Shown here: positions 34,923-43,407 of the stretch, one piece after another
Numbering within the stretch: the stretch's first letter is position 1
Layout: every line of letters begins with the position of its first letter
Assembly (NCBI GenBank): GCA_947178575.1
Contig: CAMWYX010000010.1
Coordinates: 1 to 61,281, forward strand
Length of the DNA: 61,281 nucleotides
DNA from: an uncultured Ruminococcus sp.
Lineage (GTDB): Bacteria; Bacillota; Clostridia; Oscillospirales; Ruminococcaceae
Direction: 5' to 3'
The notes under the pieces: model-generated
Told to the model about the DNA's origin: nothing
The model's input: only the letters and a program-made list of their open reading frames with translations
The model's database searches: none
Made by a program: the position numbers and the translations under genes

Positions 34923-37379
34923 ATGAAGTTCGGATTTTTTGACGACGCTAAAAGGGAATATGTCATCAATTCCCCGAAAACACCATATCCGTGGATAAAC
35001 TATCTCGGCACACAGGGATTTTTCTCCCTGATTTCCAATACAGCAGGAGGATATTCTTTCTATAAGGACGCACGTCTCAGAAGAATCACCCGTTACCGCT
35101 ACAACAATGTCCCGATAGATATGGGCGGACGTTATTTCTATATCAACGACAACGGAACTGTATGGAATCCCGGCTGGTCTCCCGTAAAGACAGAACTTGA
35201 TTCATACGAGTGCCGTCACGGTATGGGATATACCGTTATTACCGGTAAAAAGAACGGTCTTAATGCGGAAGTTACTTTCTTCGTTCCGCAGAACTACGAC
35301 GGAGAAGTACAGCAGGTCGTTCTCACAAACGAAAGCAGTGAGGAAAAAACTTTCTCCCTGTTCTCTTTCGCTGAATGGTGTCTGTGGGACGCTCAGGACG
35401 ACTGCACAAACTTCCAGAGAAATTTCTCAACCGGCCGTGTTGAGGTTGTAGGCTCTACTATCTACCACAAGACAGAATACAGAGACAGACGTGACCATTT
35501 CGCTTTCTATACCGTAAACGATGAAATCGACGGCTACGATACCGACAGGGATTCATTTATCGGTCTTTATAACGGATTCAACGACCCGCAGGCCGTTATG
35601 GCGGATAAGGCTAATAACTCATTCGCTGACGGCTGGTCTCCGATTGCTTCCCACTATAAAAAGATTACTCTTGCTCCCGGCGAGTCAAAGAATCTTATAT
35701 TTATTCTCGGCTATGTTGAAATGCCTGTTGACCAGAAATTCGAGGCTGACGGCGTAACAATCAACAAGGTAAAAGCCCTCGAAATGATTGATAAGTATAA
35801 CACTCCCGAAAAGGTTGCCGCAGGTCTTGCAGAACTCCGTGAGACATGGGACAGACTTCTCGGCGTTATCAATGTAAATACTCCCGATGACAAGGTAAAC
35901 CGCATGGTTAATATCTGGAATCAGTATCAGTGTATGGTTACTTTCAACCTCTCACGTTCTGCTTCATACTTTGAAAGCGGAATCGGCAGAGGTATGGGCT
36001 TCCGTGACTCAAATCAGGATATTCTCGGATTTGTTCACCAGATTCCCGACAGAGCAAGAGAGCGTATTATTGATATTGCTTCAACACAGCTTGAGGACGG
36101 TGGCTGTTATCATCAGTATCAGCCTCTCACAAAGAAAGGAAATTCCGACATCGGCGGAGATTTCTCGGACGACCCGCTGTGGATGATTCTTTCCGTTTCC
36201 GCATATATCAAGGAAACAGGCGACTGGTCTATTCTTGATGAAATGGTTCCGTATGACAACGACGAATCAAAGGCTAAGCCGATGCTTGACCACCTCAAGG
36301 TATCATTCTATAAGATTGTAAATAATCTCGGACCGCACGGACTTCCGCTTGCAATGCGTGCAGACTGGAATGACTGTATCAATCTTTCATGCTATTCCGA
36401 TACCCCAGGTGAGAGCTTTCAGACATACACAAACCCGAAATTCGCAGCAGAGGGCGGATATTCCAAGATTGCAGAATCCGTAATGGTTGCAACTCTCTTT
36501 ACATATGCAGGTCCTAATTATGTTGCTATTCTCAAGCACCTCGGAAAGAACGACGAGGCTGAGGCTGCTCAGGCTGAAATCGACAAGATGAAGAAAAACG
36601 TTATGGAATCCGCATTTGACGGCGACTGGTTTATCCGTGCTTACGATTCAACCGGTGCTAAGATGGGTTCAAAGGAATGCGAAGAAGGAAAAATCTTCAT
36701 CGAACCGCAGGGATTCGCTGTTATGTCCGAAATCGGCAAGGAAGTCGGAGCAGACATCAAGACTCTTGATTCAATCGACAAGTATCTTAATACAAAGTAC
36801 GGTCTTGTACTCAACAATCCAGCATTTACAAAATACTATATCCAGTACGGCGAAATCTCAACATATCCGGGCGGATATAAGGAGAATGCAGGTATCTTCA
36901 CTCATAACAACGCATGGATAATCTGTGCCGAAGCTTATGCAGGACGTGGAGACAAGGCATTTGAATATTATTCAAAGATTGCTCCGGCATTCAATGAGGA
37001 AATTTCAGACCTTCACAAGACAGAACCGTATGTATACGGTCAGATGATTGCCGGTAAAGATGCAAGCCGTTTCGGTGAGGGCAAGAACTCATGGCTTACA
37101 GGTACAGCCGCATGGAATATGGTTGCGATTTCTCAGTATATCCTCGGTGTTCAGGCTGATTTCGACGGTCTTAAGATTGACCCGTCAATTCCGCACGAGT
37201 GGGACGGACTTACTGCAACACGTCAGTTCCGTGGAGCTACATACAACATCACGGTAAAGAATCCGAATCACGTTTGCAAGGGCGTTGTAAGCATGACTGT
37301 TGACGGAAATCCTGTTGACGGAAATGTTATCCCTGTATCTGAGGACGGCGTTCACGAAGTTGTTGTTACTATGGGTTAA
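34923..37379 (+). CDS. Cellobiose phosphorylase (GH94)
   Basis: 818 aa, RBS AAAGGAG. Full-length GH94: N-terminal beta-sandwich ([20 protein letters not shown], about 1-280), linker helices, and an (alpha/alpha)6 barrel with the catalytic acid Asp484 in [10 protein letters not shown]. The barrel keeps phosphate/substrate blocks [21 protein letters not shown] and [14 protein letters not shown]. It splits cellobiose with phosphate into glucose-1-phosphate and glucose, conserving bond energy, and is cytoplasmic (no signal peptide). Codon use is C-ending and even, as in highly expressed genes. Dedicated promoter and leader upstream, terminator downstream. Confidence 0.95.
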   Translation: MKFGFFDDAKREYVINSPKTPYPWINYLGTQGFFSLISNTAGGYSFYKDARLRRITRYRYNNVPIDMGGRYFYINDNGTVWNPGWSPVKTELDSYECRHGMGYTVITGKKNGLNAEVTFFVPQNYDGEVQQVVLTNESSEEKTFSLFSFAEWCLWDAQDDCTNFQRNFSTGRVEVVGSTIYHKTEYRDRRDHFAFYTVNDEIDGYDTDRDSFIGLYNGFNDPQAVMADKANNSFADGWSPIASHYKKITLAPGESKNLIFILGYVEMPVDQKFEADGVTINKVKALEMIDKYNTPEKVAAGLAELRETWDRLLGVINVNTPDDKVNRMVNIWNQYQCMVTFNLSRSASYFESGIGRGMGFRDSNQDILGFVHQIPDRARERIIDIASTQLEDGGCYHQYQPLTKKGNSDIGGDFSDDPLWMILSVSAYIKETGDWSILDEMVPYDNDESKAKPMLDHLKVSFYKIVNNLGPHGLPLAMRADWNDCINLSCYSDTPGESFQTYTNPKFAAEGGYSKIAESVMVATLFTYAGPNYVAILKHLGKNDEAEAAQAEIDKMKKNVMESAFDGDWFIRAYDSTGAKMGSKECEEGKIFIEPQGFAVMSEIGKEVGADIKTLDSIDKYLNTKYGLVLNNPAFTKYYIQYGEISTYPGGYKENAGIFTHNNAWIICAEAYAGRGDKAFEYYSKIAPAFNEEISDLHKTEPYVYGQMIAGKDASRFGEGKNSWLTGTAAWNMVAISQYILGVQADFDGLKIDPSIPHEWDGLTATRQFRGATYNITVKNPNHVCKGVVSMTVDGNPVDGNVIPVSEDGVHEVVVTMG

Positions 37380-37405
37380 TTCCTGAATTAATGATATAAT
37401 AATAA

Positions 37406-37441
37406 AAAAGGGCGAGTTTCCGGACTCGTCCTTTTGTGTTT
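37406..37441 (+). terminator. Cellobiose phosphorylase terminator; left copy of a 36-nt direct repeat
   Basis: Stem AAGGGCGAGT (37408-37417) / ACTCGTCCTT (37424-37433), loop TTCCGG, then TT. The 36 nt 37406-37441 recur at 38478-38513 with three substitutions, bracketing the XRE/toxin-antitoxin segment. Confidence 0.85.
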
Positions 37442-37561
37442 GTATCTATATTTTAATACTTATAATTATCAAGATAAATATTATTAACATTTGTTAAAGT
37501 CAATATGTTGGTCAGATATTTAAAAAAATCGGCATATTCTACAAATATGGGGGTGGTTTTT

Positions 37562-37777
37562 GTGTATTTTCAAAGGTTAAGGGATTTGCGTGAAGATATG
37601 GACATGAATCAGACGGAAATTGCTGATATACTGTTCATAAGGCAGACTGTCTATTCACGCTATGAACGAGGATTCCAGACAATTCCGGTTGAGCATCTTG
37701 TCACACTGGCGGATTTTTATAACGTTTCCACGGACTATATCTTAGGACGTACCAATGTTAAACCTGTAAACAAATAA
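37562..37777 (+). CDS. Small XRE-family transcriptional regulator
   Basis: 71 aa from GTG 37562, chosen because GGGGGTGG lies 4 nt upstream and the protein then starts YFQRLRDLRED as usual for this group. Longer in-frame starts exist at 37505 and 37547. A single helix-turn-helix domain fills the protein (MNQTEIADILFIRQTVYSRYERG; LADFYNVSTDYILGRTN). It is a DNA-binding repressor type common next to mobile or toxin-antitoxin genes. Its target is not evident, but the relB promoter lies 60 nt downstream. Confidence 0.82.
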   Translation: MYFQRLRDLREDMDMNQTEIADILFIRQTVYSRYERGFQTIPVEHLVTLADFYNVSTDYILGRTNVKPVNK

Positions 37778-37781
37778 CATC

Positions 37782-37865
37782 AGCGACAGTCAGAAAATCT
37801 CACAAAAAAAGCGGTCTGATTATTTATCGCTAATGGTTGACAATCCGGAGAAAACATGATATAAT
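37782..37865 (+). promoter_or_regulatory. Toxin-antitoxin promoter with upstream imperfect inverted repeat
   Basis: Consensus TTGACA (37837-37842), 17 bp, TATAAT (37860-37865). Just upstream AGCGA (37782-37786) and TCAGA (37790-37794) face TCTGA (37815-37819) and TCGCT (37827-37831), an interrupted inverted repeat that could be an operator or the 3' hairpin of the XRE gene. Confidence 0.7.
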
Positions 37866-37916
37866 ATAAGTAGACTTAGCTTTATTACTAAGTAATTTTA
37901 ATGAGGGTGATTATTT

Positions 37917-38168
37917 ATGAATGCCAAAACAGTTACTTGTTCATTTGTTTTAGACCGTGATGTCTATAATGCCTACAAGAGCATTGTAAGCAGAAACGGC
38001 GAAAACGTAAAGGGAAATATCGTCAGATATATGCAGAGTGTTATTCAGTACGATACTCCCAACGCCGATACGATTCTTGCAATTCAGGAGGTTCAGGCTC
38101 TGAAAAAAGACACGAATAAAAAAGTGTATAGTTCTTTCAGCGAGATATTGGAGGAACTGGACGAATGA
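37917..38168 (+). CDS. RelB/DinJ-family antitoxin
   Basis: 83 aa. N-terminal ribbon-helix-helix pattern (VTCSFVLDRDVYNAYKSIVSRNG, residues 5-27) for DNA binding, and an acidic C-terminus (FSEILEELDE) expected to wrap and block the toxin. The ATGA overlap with the toxin start (38165-38168) ensures coupled synthesis. It should repress its own promoter at 37837-37865. Confidence 0.82.
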   Translation: MNAKTVTCSFVLDRDVYNAYKSIVSRNGENVKGNIVRYMQSVIQYDTPNADTILAIQEVQALKKDTNKKVYSSFSEILEELDE

Positions 38169-38446
38169 ATCCGAAATATGGTATTGTTCCGACTTCTATG
38201 TTCAAAAAGGATTTGAAAACAATAAAAAAGCGAGGTTATGACCTTTCTCTTCTGAATGACGTTGTTGAAACAATTGCGTCCGGATTACCTTTAGCCGAAA
38301 AATATAAAGACCACAATCTGATAGGCAACTACAAAGGGTGCAGAGAGTGCCATATAACTCCAGACTGGCTGTTGATTTATGAAATTTCCGGTAACGAGCT
38401 TATTCTCTACCTGACAAGAACAAGAATACACAGCGACTTATTTTAG
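38165..38446 (+). CDS. YafQ-family mRNA interferase toxin
   Basis: 93 aa, RelE/ParE superfamily. The YafQ signature residues are visible: His in KDHNLIGNYKG, CHITPDWLLIYEI (His, Asp, Trp) and the C-terminal RIHSDLF (His and Phe), so the enzyme looks active. YafQ cleaves mRNA on the ribosome. With the overlapping antitoxin it forms a type II toxin-antitoxin module. Confidence 0.87.
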   Translation: MNPKYGIVPTSMFKKDLKTIKKRGYDLSLLNDVVETIASGLPLAEKYKDHNLIGNYKGCRECHITPDWLLIYEISGNELILYLTRTRIHSDLF

Positions 38447-38477
38447 AAATATTGCATGAACTGCATTATATTCATAT

Positions 38478-38513
38478 AAAAGGGCGAGTTTACGGACTTG
38501 CCCTTTTGTGTTT
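38478..38513 (+). terminator. Toxin-antitoxin terminator; right copy of the 36-nt direct repeat
   Basis: Stem AAAAGGGCGAGT (38478-38489) / ACTTGCCCTTTT (38496-38507). The three differences from the copy at 37406 keep the stem paired (a G-U becomes G-C in one position and G-C becomes G-U in another). Confidence 0.85.
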
Positions 38514-38563
38514 TGTTACTAAAAATTTCTTAGTAATTTAATGAACGGTGTTATAAATTGCTC

Positions 38564-38627
38564 TTGTAATTCTTTGCGGACTGTGATATAATTTGTATAA
38601 CTTATGAAAAAGATAGGGATATAAGTT
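38564..38627 (+). promoter_or_regulatory. ECF S-component promoter and 5'-end hairpin
   Basis: TTGTAA (38564-38569), 17 bp, TATAAT (38587-38592). At the expected 5' end of the mRNA AACTTAT (38599-38605) pairs with ATAAGTT (38621-38627). The loop has no recognised vitamin riboswitch consensus. Confidence 0.65.
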
Positions 38628-38652
38628 GAATATATAACAGGAGGTAATATTC

Positions 38653-39189
38653 ATGTCTGAAACAAAATCCATAAGTATGCAGAAAATGCGACGGATAACA
38701 GCGTCGGGAGTTTTTGCGGCTCTGATATATGTATTCACGGCATATCTTCATATACCTACCGGTGCAGGATATACTCATGCCGGAGACGGTCTGATATTTC
38801 TTGCTTCATGTGTTCTGCCGACTCCTTATGCCGCCGCTGCCGGAGCTGTCGGGGGTGCGCTCGCCGACGGATTATCAGGCTTTCCGGTATGGATTCCGGC
38901 GACAATTATAATCAAAGCCGTTACATCACTGTTTTTCAGCAACAAAGGCGAAAGGATTATAACTTTCAGAAATATTCTCGGAGTTATTCCGTCTCTGATT
39001 CTTTGTGCCGGCGGATATAGTCTGTATGAGGGAACTGTCATGGCTGGCGGATTATCAAAATCTGCCGTAATTGCGGCATTTTCTCAGGTTCCGGCATATT
39101 GTGTTCAGATTTTTGCAAGTACACTGCTTTTTGTATCGGTGGGACTTCTGCTTGACAGAATCGGATTCAAAAAAATTATCAATAAATAA
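38653..39189 (+). CDS. ECF transporter substrate-binding S-component
   Basis: 178 aa behind AGGAGGT. Five to six hydrophobic helices with the S-component style AASGVFAALIYVFTAYLHIPTG and repeated small-residue helix AAAAGAVGGALADG that packs on EcfT. The HAGDGLIFLASCVLPTP segment resembles the TIGR04002 group of uncharacterised S-components. It would capture one vitamin or precursor and use the EcfA1-A2-T module at 16.4-21.1 kb. The substrate cannot be read from sequence. Confidence 0.78.
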   Translation: MSETKSISMQKMRRITASGVFAALIYVFTAYLHIPTGAGYTHAGDGLIFLASCVLPTPYAAAAGAVGGALADGLSGFPVWIPATIIIKAVTSLFFSNKGERIITFRNILGVIPSLILCAGGYSLYEGTVMAGGLSKSAVIAAFSQVPAYCVQIFASTLLFVSVGLLLDRIGFKKIINK

Positions 39190-39213
39190 GGGACTTTAAA
39201 AGTCCCTTTTTTG
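39188..39213. terminator. Bidirectional terminator between the S-component and anti-sigma genes
   Basis: AAGGGACTT / AAGTCCCTT with a TAA loop and T6 tail on the plus strand, A-rich upstream. It serves both convergent genes. Confidence 0.85.
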
Positions 39214-39891
39214 TTATTCAGTAGTCAGACCGCTTTCTTCAACAAGGTCTTTGATATAGAATGTCATATCTTTGTCACGGCAGTGGATTGTAAGTGTATC
39301 ATTATCACCATGATTGTTGATTCCAAAGCTGAACTGGTTCGGATTTTCACCTTTGTCGTCAAACGGAATTTTTATAACGGGATATATTGTTATATGATAA
39401 TTTACAGTAACAGTTCCATCACTGTTATAAATATAATCAGAATCCCCTTTCTTTCTTATACATGAGCAGTCGCCTGTAAATACTATGTTAATGAATTTTT
39501 TGTTAAATTTTTTCTTTTCAATAAAGTTTCCGTTGTCGTCCATAGGTCCTTCAAAACCCTGCATGAATCTTTCTTCAAATGTCCATGAAAGCTTATCGGA
39601 ACTTATGGGTACAACTCCCCAGAAAACGAACATGAATACTCCGAAAAGTACAACGGCAGTTCCGAGAATACCGCATACAAGCCGGATTAAAAATTGTTTT
39701 TTCACTTTCTTCAACGGCTTGATATTTTTATCCTGTTCAGTTGTATTAATTTCTGATTTGGACATATTTTCATAGATTTCAGTACATTCGGTACAGTTAC
39801 GCAGATGATTTTCGATTTCCTCATTGCTGTCCGCAGATGTAAGATTATCGCAGTAAAGCGGGAGCAAATCACGGATAATACTGCATTTCAT
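39214..39891 (-). CDS. Zinc-finger anti-sigma factor, membrane-anchored
   Basis: 225 aa from ATG 39891 (GGAG upstream), 5 nt after the sigma gene. N-terminal ZAS-type motif HLRNCTEC (His29, Cys33, Cys36), linker, one membrane segment (about 70-95, LVCGILGTAVVLFGVFMFVF), and an extracytoplasmic domain of about 125 residues with no recognised family (YNSDGTVTVNYHITIYPV). It should hold the cognate sigma factor at the membrane until an envelope signal is sensed. Confidence 0.85.
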   Translation of the reverse strand: MKCSIIRDLLPLYCDNLTSADSNEEIENHLRNCTECTEIYENMSKSEINTTEQDKNIKPLKKVKKQFLIRLVCGILGTAVVLFGVFMFVFWGVVPISSDKLSWTFEERFMQGFEGPMDDNGNFIEKKKFNKKFINIVFTGDCSCIRKKGDSDYIYNSDGTVTVNYHITIYPVIKIPFDDKGENPNQFSFGINNHGDNDTLTIHCRDKDMTFYIKDLVEESGLTTE

Positions 39892-39896
39892 TATAA

Positions 39897-40373
39897 TCAC
39901 TCCTTTTTTAGTTTTTGTTTGGTACGGTAAAAAGTAACTCTTGCCCAGTTTTCTGATTTTCCGAAAATCTCGCCGATTTCCCTGAATGAAAGTTCGCCTG
40001 TTGCACGGAGCAGGACTATTTCCTTTTCAGTTTCGGGCAGTTCATGAATTTGTTTAAGCAAAAACATTTTACTGTCATTTGATTCAGCAGTTTTGTCAGG
40101 GGGAGGGGATAAATCGGCTTCCGAGTAATCAGGTTCGGCTATGGGATTCTTGTTACGTCGTCTGAGTTCCCGAAACCAAAGATTTTTTGCGATACCGCAT
40201 AACCATGTATAAACCGAGCAGTCGCCACGATATTTAGACAGTGAACGTATAGCCTGATAGAAAGTTTCCTGAGTAAGTTCTTCAGCAGCATCAGCATCAC
40301 TGCATAAGCTCATGAGATACAGATATACTTTTCTGCCATATTCTTCATAGTAGGATTTTATATCGTCAGCCAT
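39897..40373 (-). CDS. ECF-type RNA polymerase sigma factor
   Basis: 158 aa from ATG 40373 behind GGCGGTGAG. Region 2 (YGRKVYLYLMSLCSDADAAEELTQETFYQAIRSL; RGDCSVYTWLCGIAKNLW) and region 4 (LPETEKEIVLLRATGELSFREIGEIFGKSENWAR) are complete. It directs RNA polymerase to a small regulon, co-expressed with its anti-sigma partner. A candidate autoregulatory promoter lies at 40397-40424. Confidence 0.9.
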   Translation of the reverse strand: MADDIKSYYEEYGRKVYLYLMSLCSDADAAEELTQETFYQAIRSLSKYRGDCSVYTWLCGIAKNLWFRELRRRNKNPIAEPDYSEADLSPPPDKTAESNDSKMFLLKQIHELPETEKEIVLLRATGELSFREIGEIFGKSENWARVTFYRTKQKLKKE

Positions 40374-40396
40374 TTTCTCACCGCCTTTCTGTAAGT

Positions 40397-40424
40397 TAGT
40401 CACTTTAAAATGCGTTTTGTTACA
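40397..40424 (-). promoter_or_regulatory. Candidate ECF-sigma-dependent autopromoter
   Basis: Minus strand TGTAAC (40419-40424), 16 bp, TGACTA (40397-40402), 24 nt before the sigma start. The AAC-containing -35 and the absence of a TATAAT box fit an ECF promoter rather than sigma-A. Confidence 0.45.
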
Positions 40425-40459
40425 AAAAAATCAGGAAAATTTCAAAAAATCTTCCTGAT
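40423..40459 (-). terminator. Terminator of the 177-aa membrane protein gene
   Basis: On the minus strand ATCAGGAA (40452-40459) pairs with TTCCTGAT (40430-40437), followed by T7. It ends the upstream transcript just before the sigma promoter. Confidence 0.8.
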
Positions 40460-40468
40460 AATTATTAA

Positions 40469-41002
40469 TTATATTAAATATCCTTTTATCTCGTTGAATC
40501 CGTAGCACACGGCAAGAACTGTATCGCCCTTTGAAACAGAAATAAAATCCTCACGCAGACAGTTTACATATCGGACGTATTTTCCGTTATCAAGCTGTAG
40601 AGTGAGATAATAGAACTCCTGTTCGACAGTGGGCTTGTCAGTGTGAGGAGTTTCAATGAAATAACGCCTGTATCTGTATTTTCTCCCTGCAATAACCTTT
40701 TGACTTATAATATCTTTCTGTATTACTGTACCATATGCGGAAGCTGTATATTTTACATTATCAATATTACATATATTTACCCATATTACAACAGACAGCA
40801 TTATAACAGGCTCTAAGTATTCCATATTAAAGTTGGAATTAATTATCAGACATATACAAAATATAAGAGCAACAAATAAAATGCTGATACTGACAAGTGA
40901 TTTTATATATTTCCCTTCGGTTTTTACAATAAATCTTCGTTCCTCTTTGGAAAGTTCCGTGTAACCAATCTGATTCGGCTGAATGTATTCAATATCTTCC
41001 AT
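40469..41002 (-). CDS. Hypothetical membrane protein
   Basis: 177 aa. Two hydrophobic segments close together (about 33-54, SLVSISILFVALIFCICLII, and about 62-80, PVIMLSVVIWVNICNI), then a soluble C-terminal region of beta-strands (YYLTLQLDNGKYVRYVN; GDTVLAVCYGFNEIKGYLI). The topology suggests both termini in the cytoplasm. No family recognised. It lies 26 nt after the kinase-like gene in the same direction and is probably co-transcribed with it. Confidence 0.65.
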   Translation of the reverse strand: MEDIEYIQPNQIGYTELSKEERRFIVKTEGKYIKSLVSISILFVALIFCICLIINSNFNMEYLEPVIMLSVVIWVNICNIDNVKYTASAYGTVIQKDIISQKVIAGRKYRYRRYFIETPHTDKPTVEQEFYYLTLQLDNGKYVRYVNCLREDFISVSKGDTVLAVCYGFNEIKGYLI

Positions 41003-41028
41003 TTTAATAATCCCGATATATCATCAGT

Positions 41029-41949
41029 TTAATACCTGAACACTCCTCCGCCTGTAAATTCGCATATGAGCGAATCAGGGGAAACTGCTGATTTTTCCAT
41101 AGGAACAAGATTTTCCATAACTTCCGTGATGTCTGCGAGTTCGGGAACATCTGACATTCCTCGGAGCTGTTCAAGCAGAGTATCACGGTATACGTTAAGT
41201 TCATACGCCATGAAGGTATCTATATCATAGTCCGAACGGTATTTATACGGCATGATATATTTATTCTCTCCGGCTTCGACGCTGTGGAACATATTCATAG
41301 TTTCACGAAGTGAGCGTTTCCGGAAATTGCAGTCACGAATCATACGTCTCATAAGCCGTATTTTTGACGGGTGCAGAATAATATTTCCGCAGGTTATGCG
41401 TGTGCGGACACTGACATAAATCTTGCAGAGACTGCTGTCATCGACTTTTATAACATCGGGGTTAAGAGCGTGTATTCCCTCAAAAATAACAAGTTCTCCC
41501 TCTTTACGCCTGAACCTGAATTTCACGCCGTCCCGTTTTGATACAGAAAAATTATATTTCGGAACATTGATTTCTTCACAGCGTTCTATTGCTTCAATCT
41601 GCGAATTAAGAAGTTCGTTATCGATACGGCTGGGGGATTCAAGGTCAAGCAGTCCCAGAGATGAAAGATTCCGTTCCTCGTCAGACAGCGATTTGAAATA
41701 ATTATCCATAGACAGAACATGAGTAAGACAGCCCGTTTCTCCGAGCATCTCAGCCAGAATCATGGCTGTGGTTGTTTTTCCCGAACCTGACGGTCCGGAA
41801 AGGAGAACAACGGGCTGTTTATCTTTATTTCCGGCGATTTTTCCGGCAATCTGTCTGAGCTGAAAGAAATATTCTCTGTTTGTTTTTTTCACGTATTCCG
41901 CAGGATTCTGAATCACGCCTGCGTTTATTCTGATGACTTCGATATTCAT
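41029..41949 (-). CDS. Uridine kinase-like P-loop phosphotransferase
   Basis: 306 aa with RBS GGAG. N-terminal region of about 45 aa, then Walker A LLSGPSGSGKTT (about 49-60), the nucleoside-binding SMDNYFKS, VIFEGIHALNPDV and a lid-like Arg-rich block RLMRRMIRDCNFRKRS. This matches uridine kinase/phosphoribulokinase-type proteins found downstream of threonyl-tRNA-synthetase-like domains in clostridia. The phosphate acceptor is unproved. Confidence 0.75.
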   Translation of the reverse strand: MNIEVIRINAGVIQNPAEYVKKTNREYFFQLRQIAGKIAGNKDKQPVVLLSGPSGSGKTTTAMILAEMLGETGCLTHVLSMDNYFKSLSDEERNLSSLGLLDLESPSRIDNELLNSQIEAIERCEEINVPKYNFSVSKRDGVKFRFRRKEGELVIFEGIHALNPDVIKVDDSSLCKIYVSVRTRITCGNIILHPSKIRLMRRMIRDCNFRKRSLRETMNMFHSVEAGENKYIMPYKYRSDYDIDTFMAYELNVYRDTLLEQLRGMSDVPELADITEVMENLVPMEKSAVSPDSLICEFTGGGVFRY

Positions 41950-42006
41950 TATACAATCAGCTCCAATTGCGGATAATGGGTAATCAGAAACTGTAACGGC
42001 AGGTTC

Positions 42007-42267
42007 TTATCTTTTTTCGCAGATGAGTTTCATGGCTGTTCTGTCCTCGCCGTCAATCTGAACATTTGCGAAAGCGGGGATACAGATAAGGTCGATACCG
42101 ATAGGTGCGAGATAGCCTCTTGCAATAGCGATAGCCTTTATAGCCTGATTGGCAGCACCTGCACCAATAGCCTGTACTTCGACTGATTTATTTTCTCTGA
42201 TAACTCCTGCAATTGCTCCTGCAACGGAATTTGGGGTTGAATGTGATGAAACTTTTAAAATTTCCAT
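42007..42267 (-). CDS. spoVS: Stage V sporulation protein S
   Basis: 86 aa, RBS AGGTC just upstream. Very conserved Alba-fold protein (MEILKVSSHSTPNSVAGAIA; VQAIGAGAANQAIKAIAIAR). In B. subtilis spoVS affects septation and spore coat assembly. The gene is also kept in many non-sporulating Firmicutes, and the neighbouring ymdB-type gene is a common companion. Confidence 0.95.
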   Translation of the reverse strand: MEILKVSSHSTPNSVAGAIAGVIRENKSVEVQAIGAGAANQAIKAIAIARGYLAPIGIDLICIPAFANVQIDGEDRTAMKLICEKR

Positions 42268-42367
42268 AGTATGACCTCCGGACTAATTTGTTTTTTTGTG
42301 ATTATCCTGTACAGAACGGCGTAAATCCGGCAATTACCGGAAATCATACATCATTCTGCTAAAGATA

Positions 42368-42396
42368 ATTATACATCATAATCGTCAAAAAATCAA
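42368..42396 (-). promoter_or_regulatory. spoVS promoter
   Basis: Minus strand TTGATT (42391-42396), 17 bp, TATAAT (42368-42373); about 100 nt leader. No SpoVS-type sigma-H consensus was evident. Confidence 0.7.
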
Positions 42397-42467
42397 TAGT
42401 CTGCCGAAAGTTTGGTTATTATACTGTAAACCGCCAATATTTTTTATGCACATTTACCATAATAATT

Positions 42468-43235
42468 TTAACGGACTATTATTCTTTCAATTGAATGTGC
42501 TTTTCCGCATTTTTCATCAAATTCCACGACAACACCGCAAAGGAAGCATTTTCCCTCGGCTTCCCTGAACTTTACAGGCATATGCGTTCGCATACGTTCT
42601 ATAGTAAGATTATAGTCAACTCCGAGGCATGAGATTTCAACGCCTGTCATTCCGGTATCGGTGATATATGCGGTATGTTCTTTCAGAATTGTTTCATCGG
42701 CGGTCTGAACGTGGGTATGAGTTCCGAGAACACCGGTTACACGTCCGGCAAGATAGAATCCAATGGATTTTTTTTCCGATGTGGCTTCGGCGTGGAAATC
42801 GACAAATATATTTTTTGAATCAATATCGCTGAGAATTTCATCAATCTTTGTGAACGGATTATCAAGACTGTCCATGTAAACAACACCCATAAGATTTATT
42901 ACTGTTACCGAAAAACTTCCCATATCAAGTGTGCATATTCCTGAACCGGACGTTCCGTCCGGATAATTTGCAGGTCTGATAATATATTCACTGTCAAACA
43001 GTTCACGTGATTCATGACGGCGGAAAGCATGATTTCCGGTGGTTATAATATCCGCACCGGAACGGATTATACTTTCGGCGGAACTGTGTGTTATACCGTT
43101 TCCCTGAGCAGAATTTTCGCCGTTTACCACAGTTACATCGATATTATATTTTCTTTTTATTGCCGGAAGTTTTGCGGAAAGAAACCTACAGCCAAGCTCT
43201 CCGACAACATCACCTATAAATAAAAGTCTTTTCAA
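42468..43235 (-). CDS. YmdB-family metallophosphoesterase
   Basis: 255 aa from TTG 43235, preceded by AAGGAG; the upstream ATG 43274 would place the RBS inside the gene. Motifs of the TIGR00282/YmdB group: LFIGDVVGELG, VNGENSAQGNG, ITTGNHAF, DFHAEATSEK and GTHTHVQTAD. YmdB of B. subtilis is a cyclic-nucleotide phosphodiesterase influencing biofilm and motility decisions. It lies upstream of spoVS in the same direction with its own promoter. Confidence 0.88.
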   Translation of the reverse strand: MKRLLFIGDVVGELGCRFLSAKLPAIKRKYNIDVTVVNGENSAQGNGITHSSAESIIRSGADIITTGNHAFRRHESRELFDSEYIIRPANYPDGTSGSGICTLDMGSFSVTVINLMGVVYMDSLDNPFTKIDEILSDIDSKNIFVDFHAEATSEKKSIGFYLAGRVTGVLGTHTHVQTADETILKEHTAYITDTGMTGVEISCLGVDYNLTIERMRTHMPVKFREAEGKCFLCGVVVEFDEKCGKAHSIERIIVR

Positions 43236-43298
43236 AATAAAATCTCCTTTTAAATCATGTTTATCATTAAGCATGATTTTTTTATTTTCTGAGAATTT

Positions 43299-43327
43299 AT
43301 TATATCATGCCAGGCACAAACTGTCAA
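43299..43327 (-). promoter_or_regulatory. Promoter of the YmdB-type gene
   Basis: Minus strand consensus TTGACA (43322-43327), 17 bp, TATAAT (43299-43304). In the leader AATCATG and CATGATT (about 43252-43278) can form a hairpin. Confidence 0.8.
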
Positions 43328-43407
43328 GAATAATTATCATATTACGATTAAAAGCATATTATGTATCAGGAGCAGTACGCTCCAATACTTAAAAAAGGAG
43401 TACACAT

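Noticed and set aside
38593-38652. Vitamin riboswitch before the ECF S-component
   Set aside because: Only one short stem is present; no TPP, FMN, preQ1, folate or cobalamin consensus is visible.
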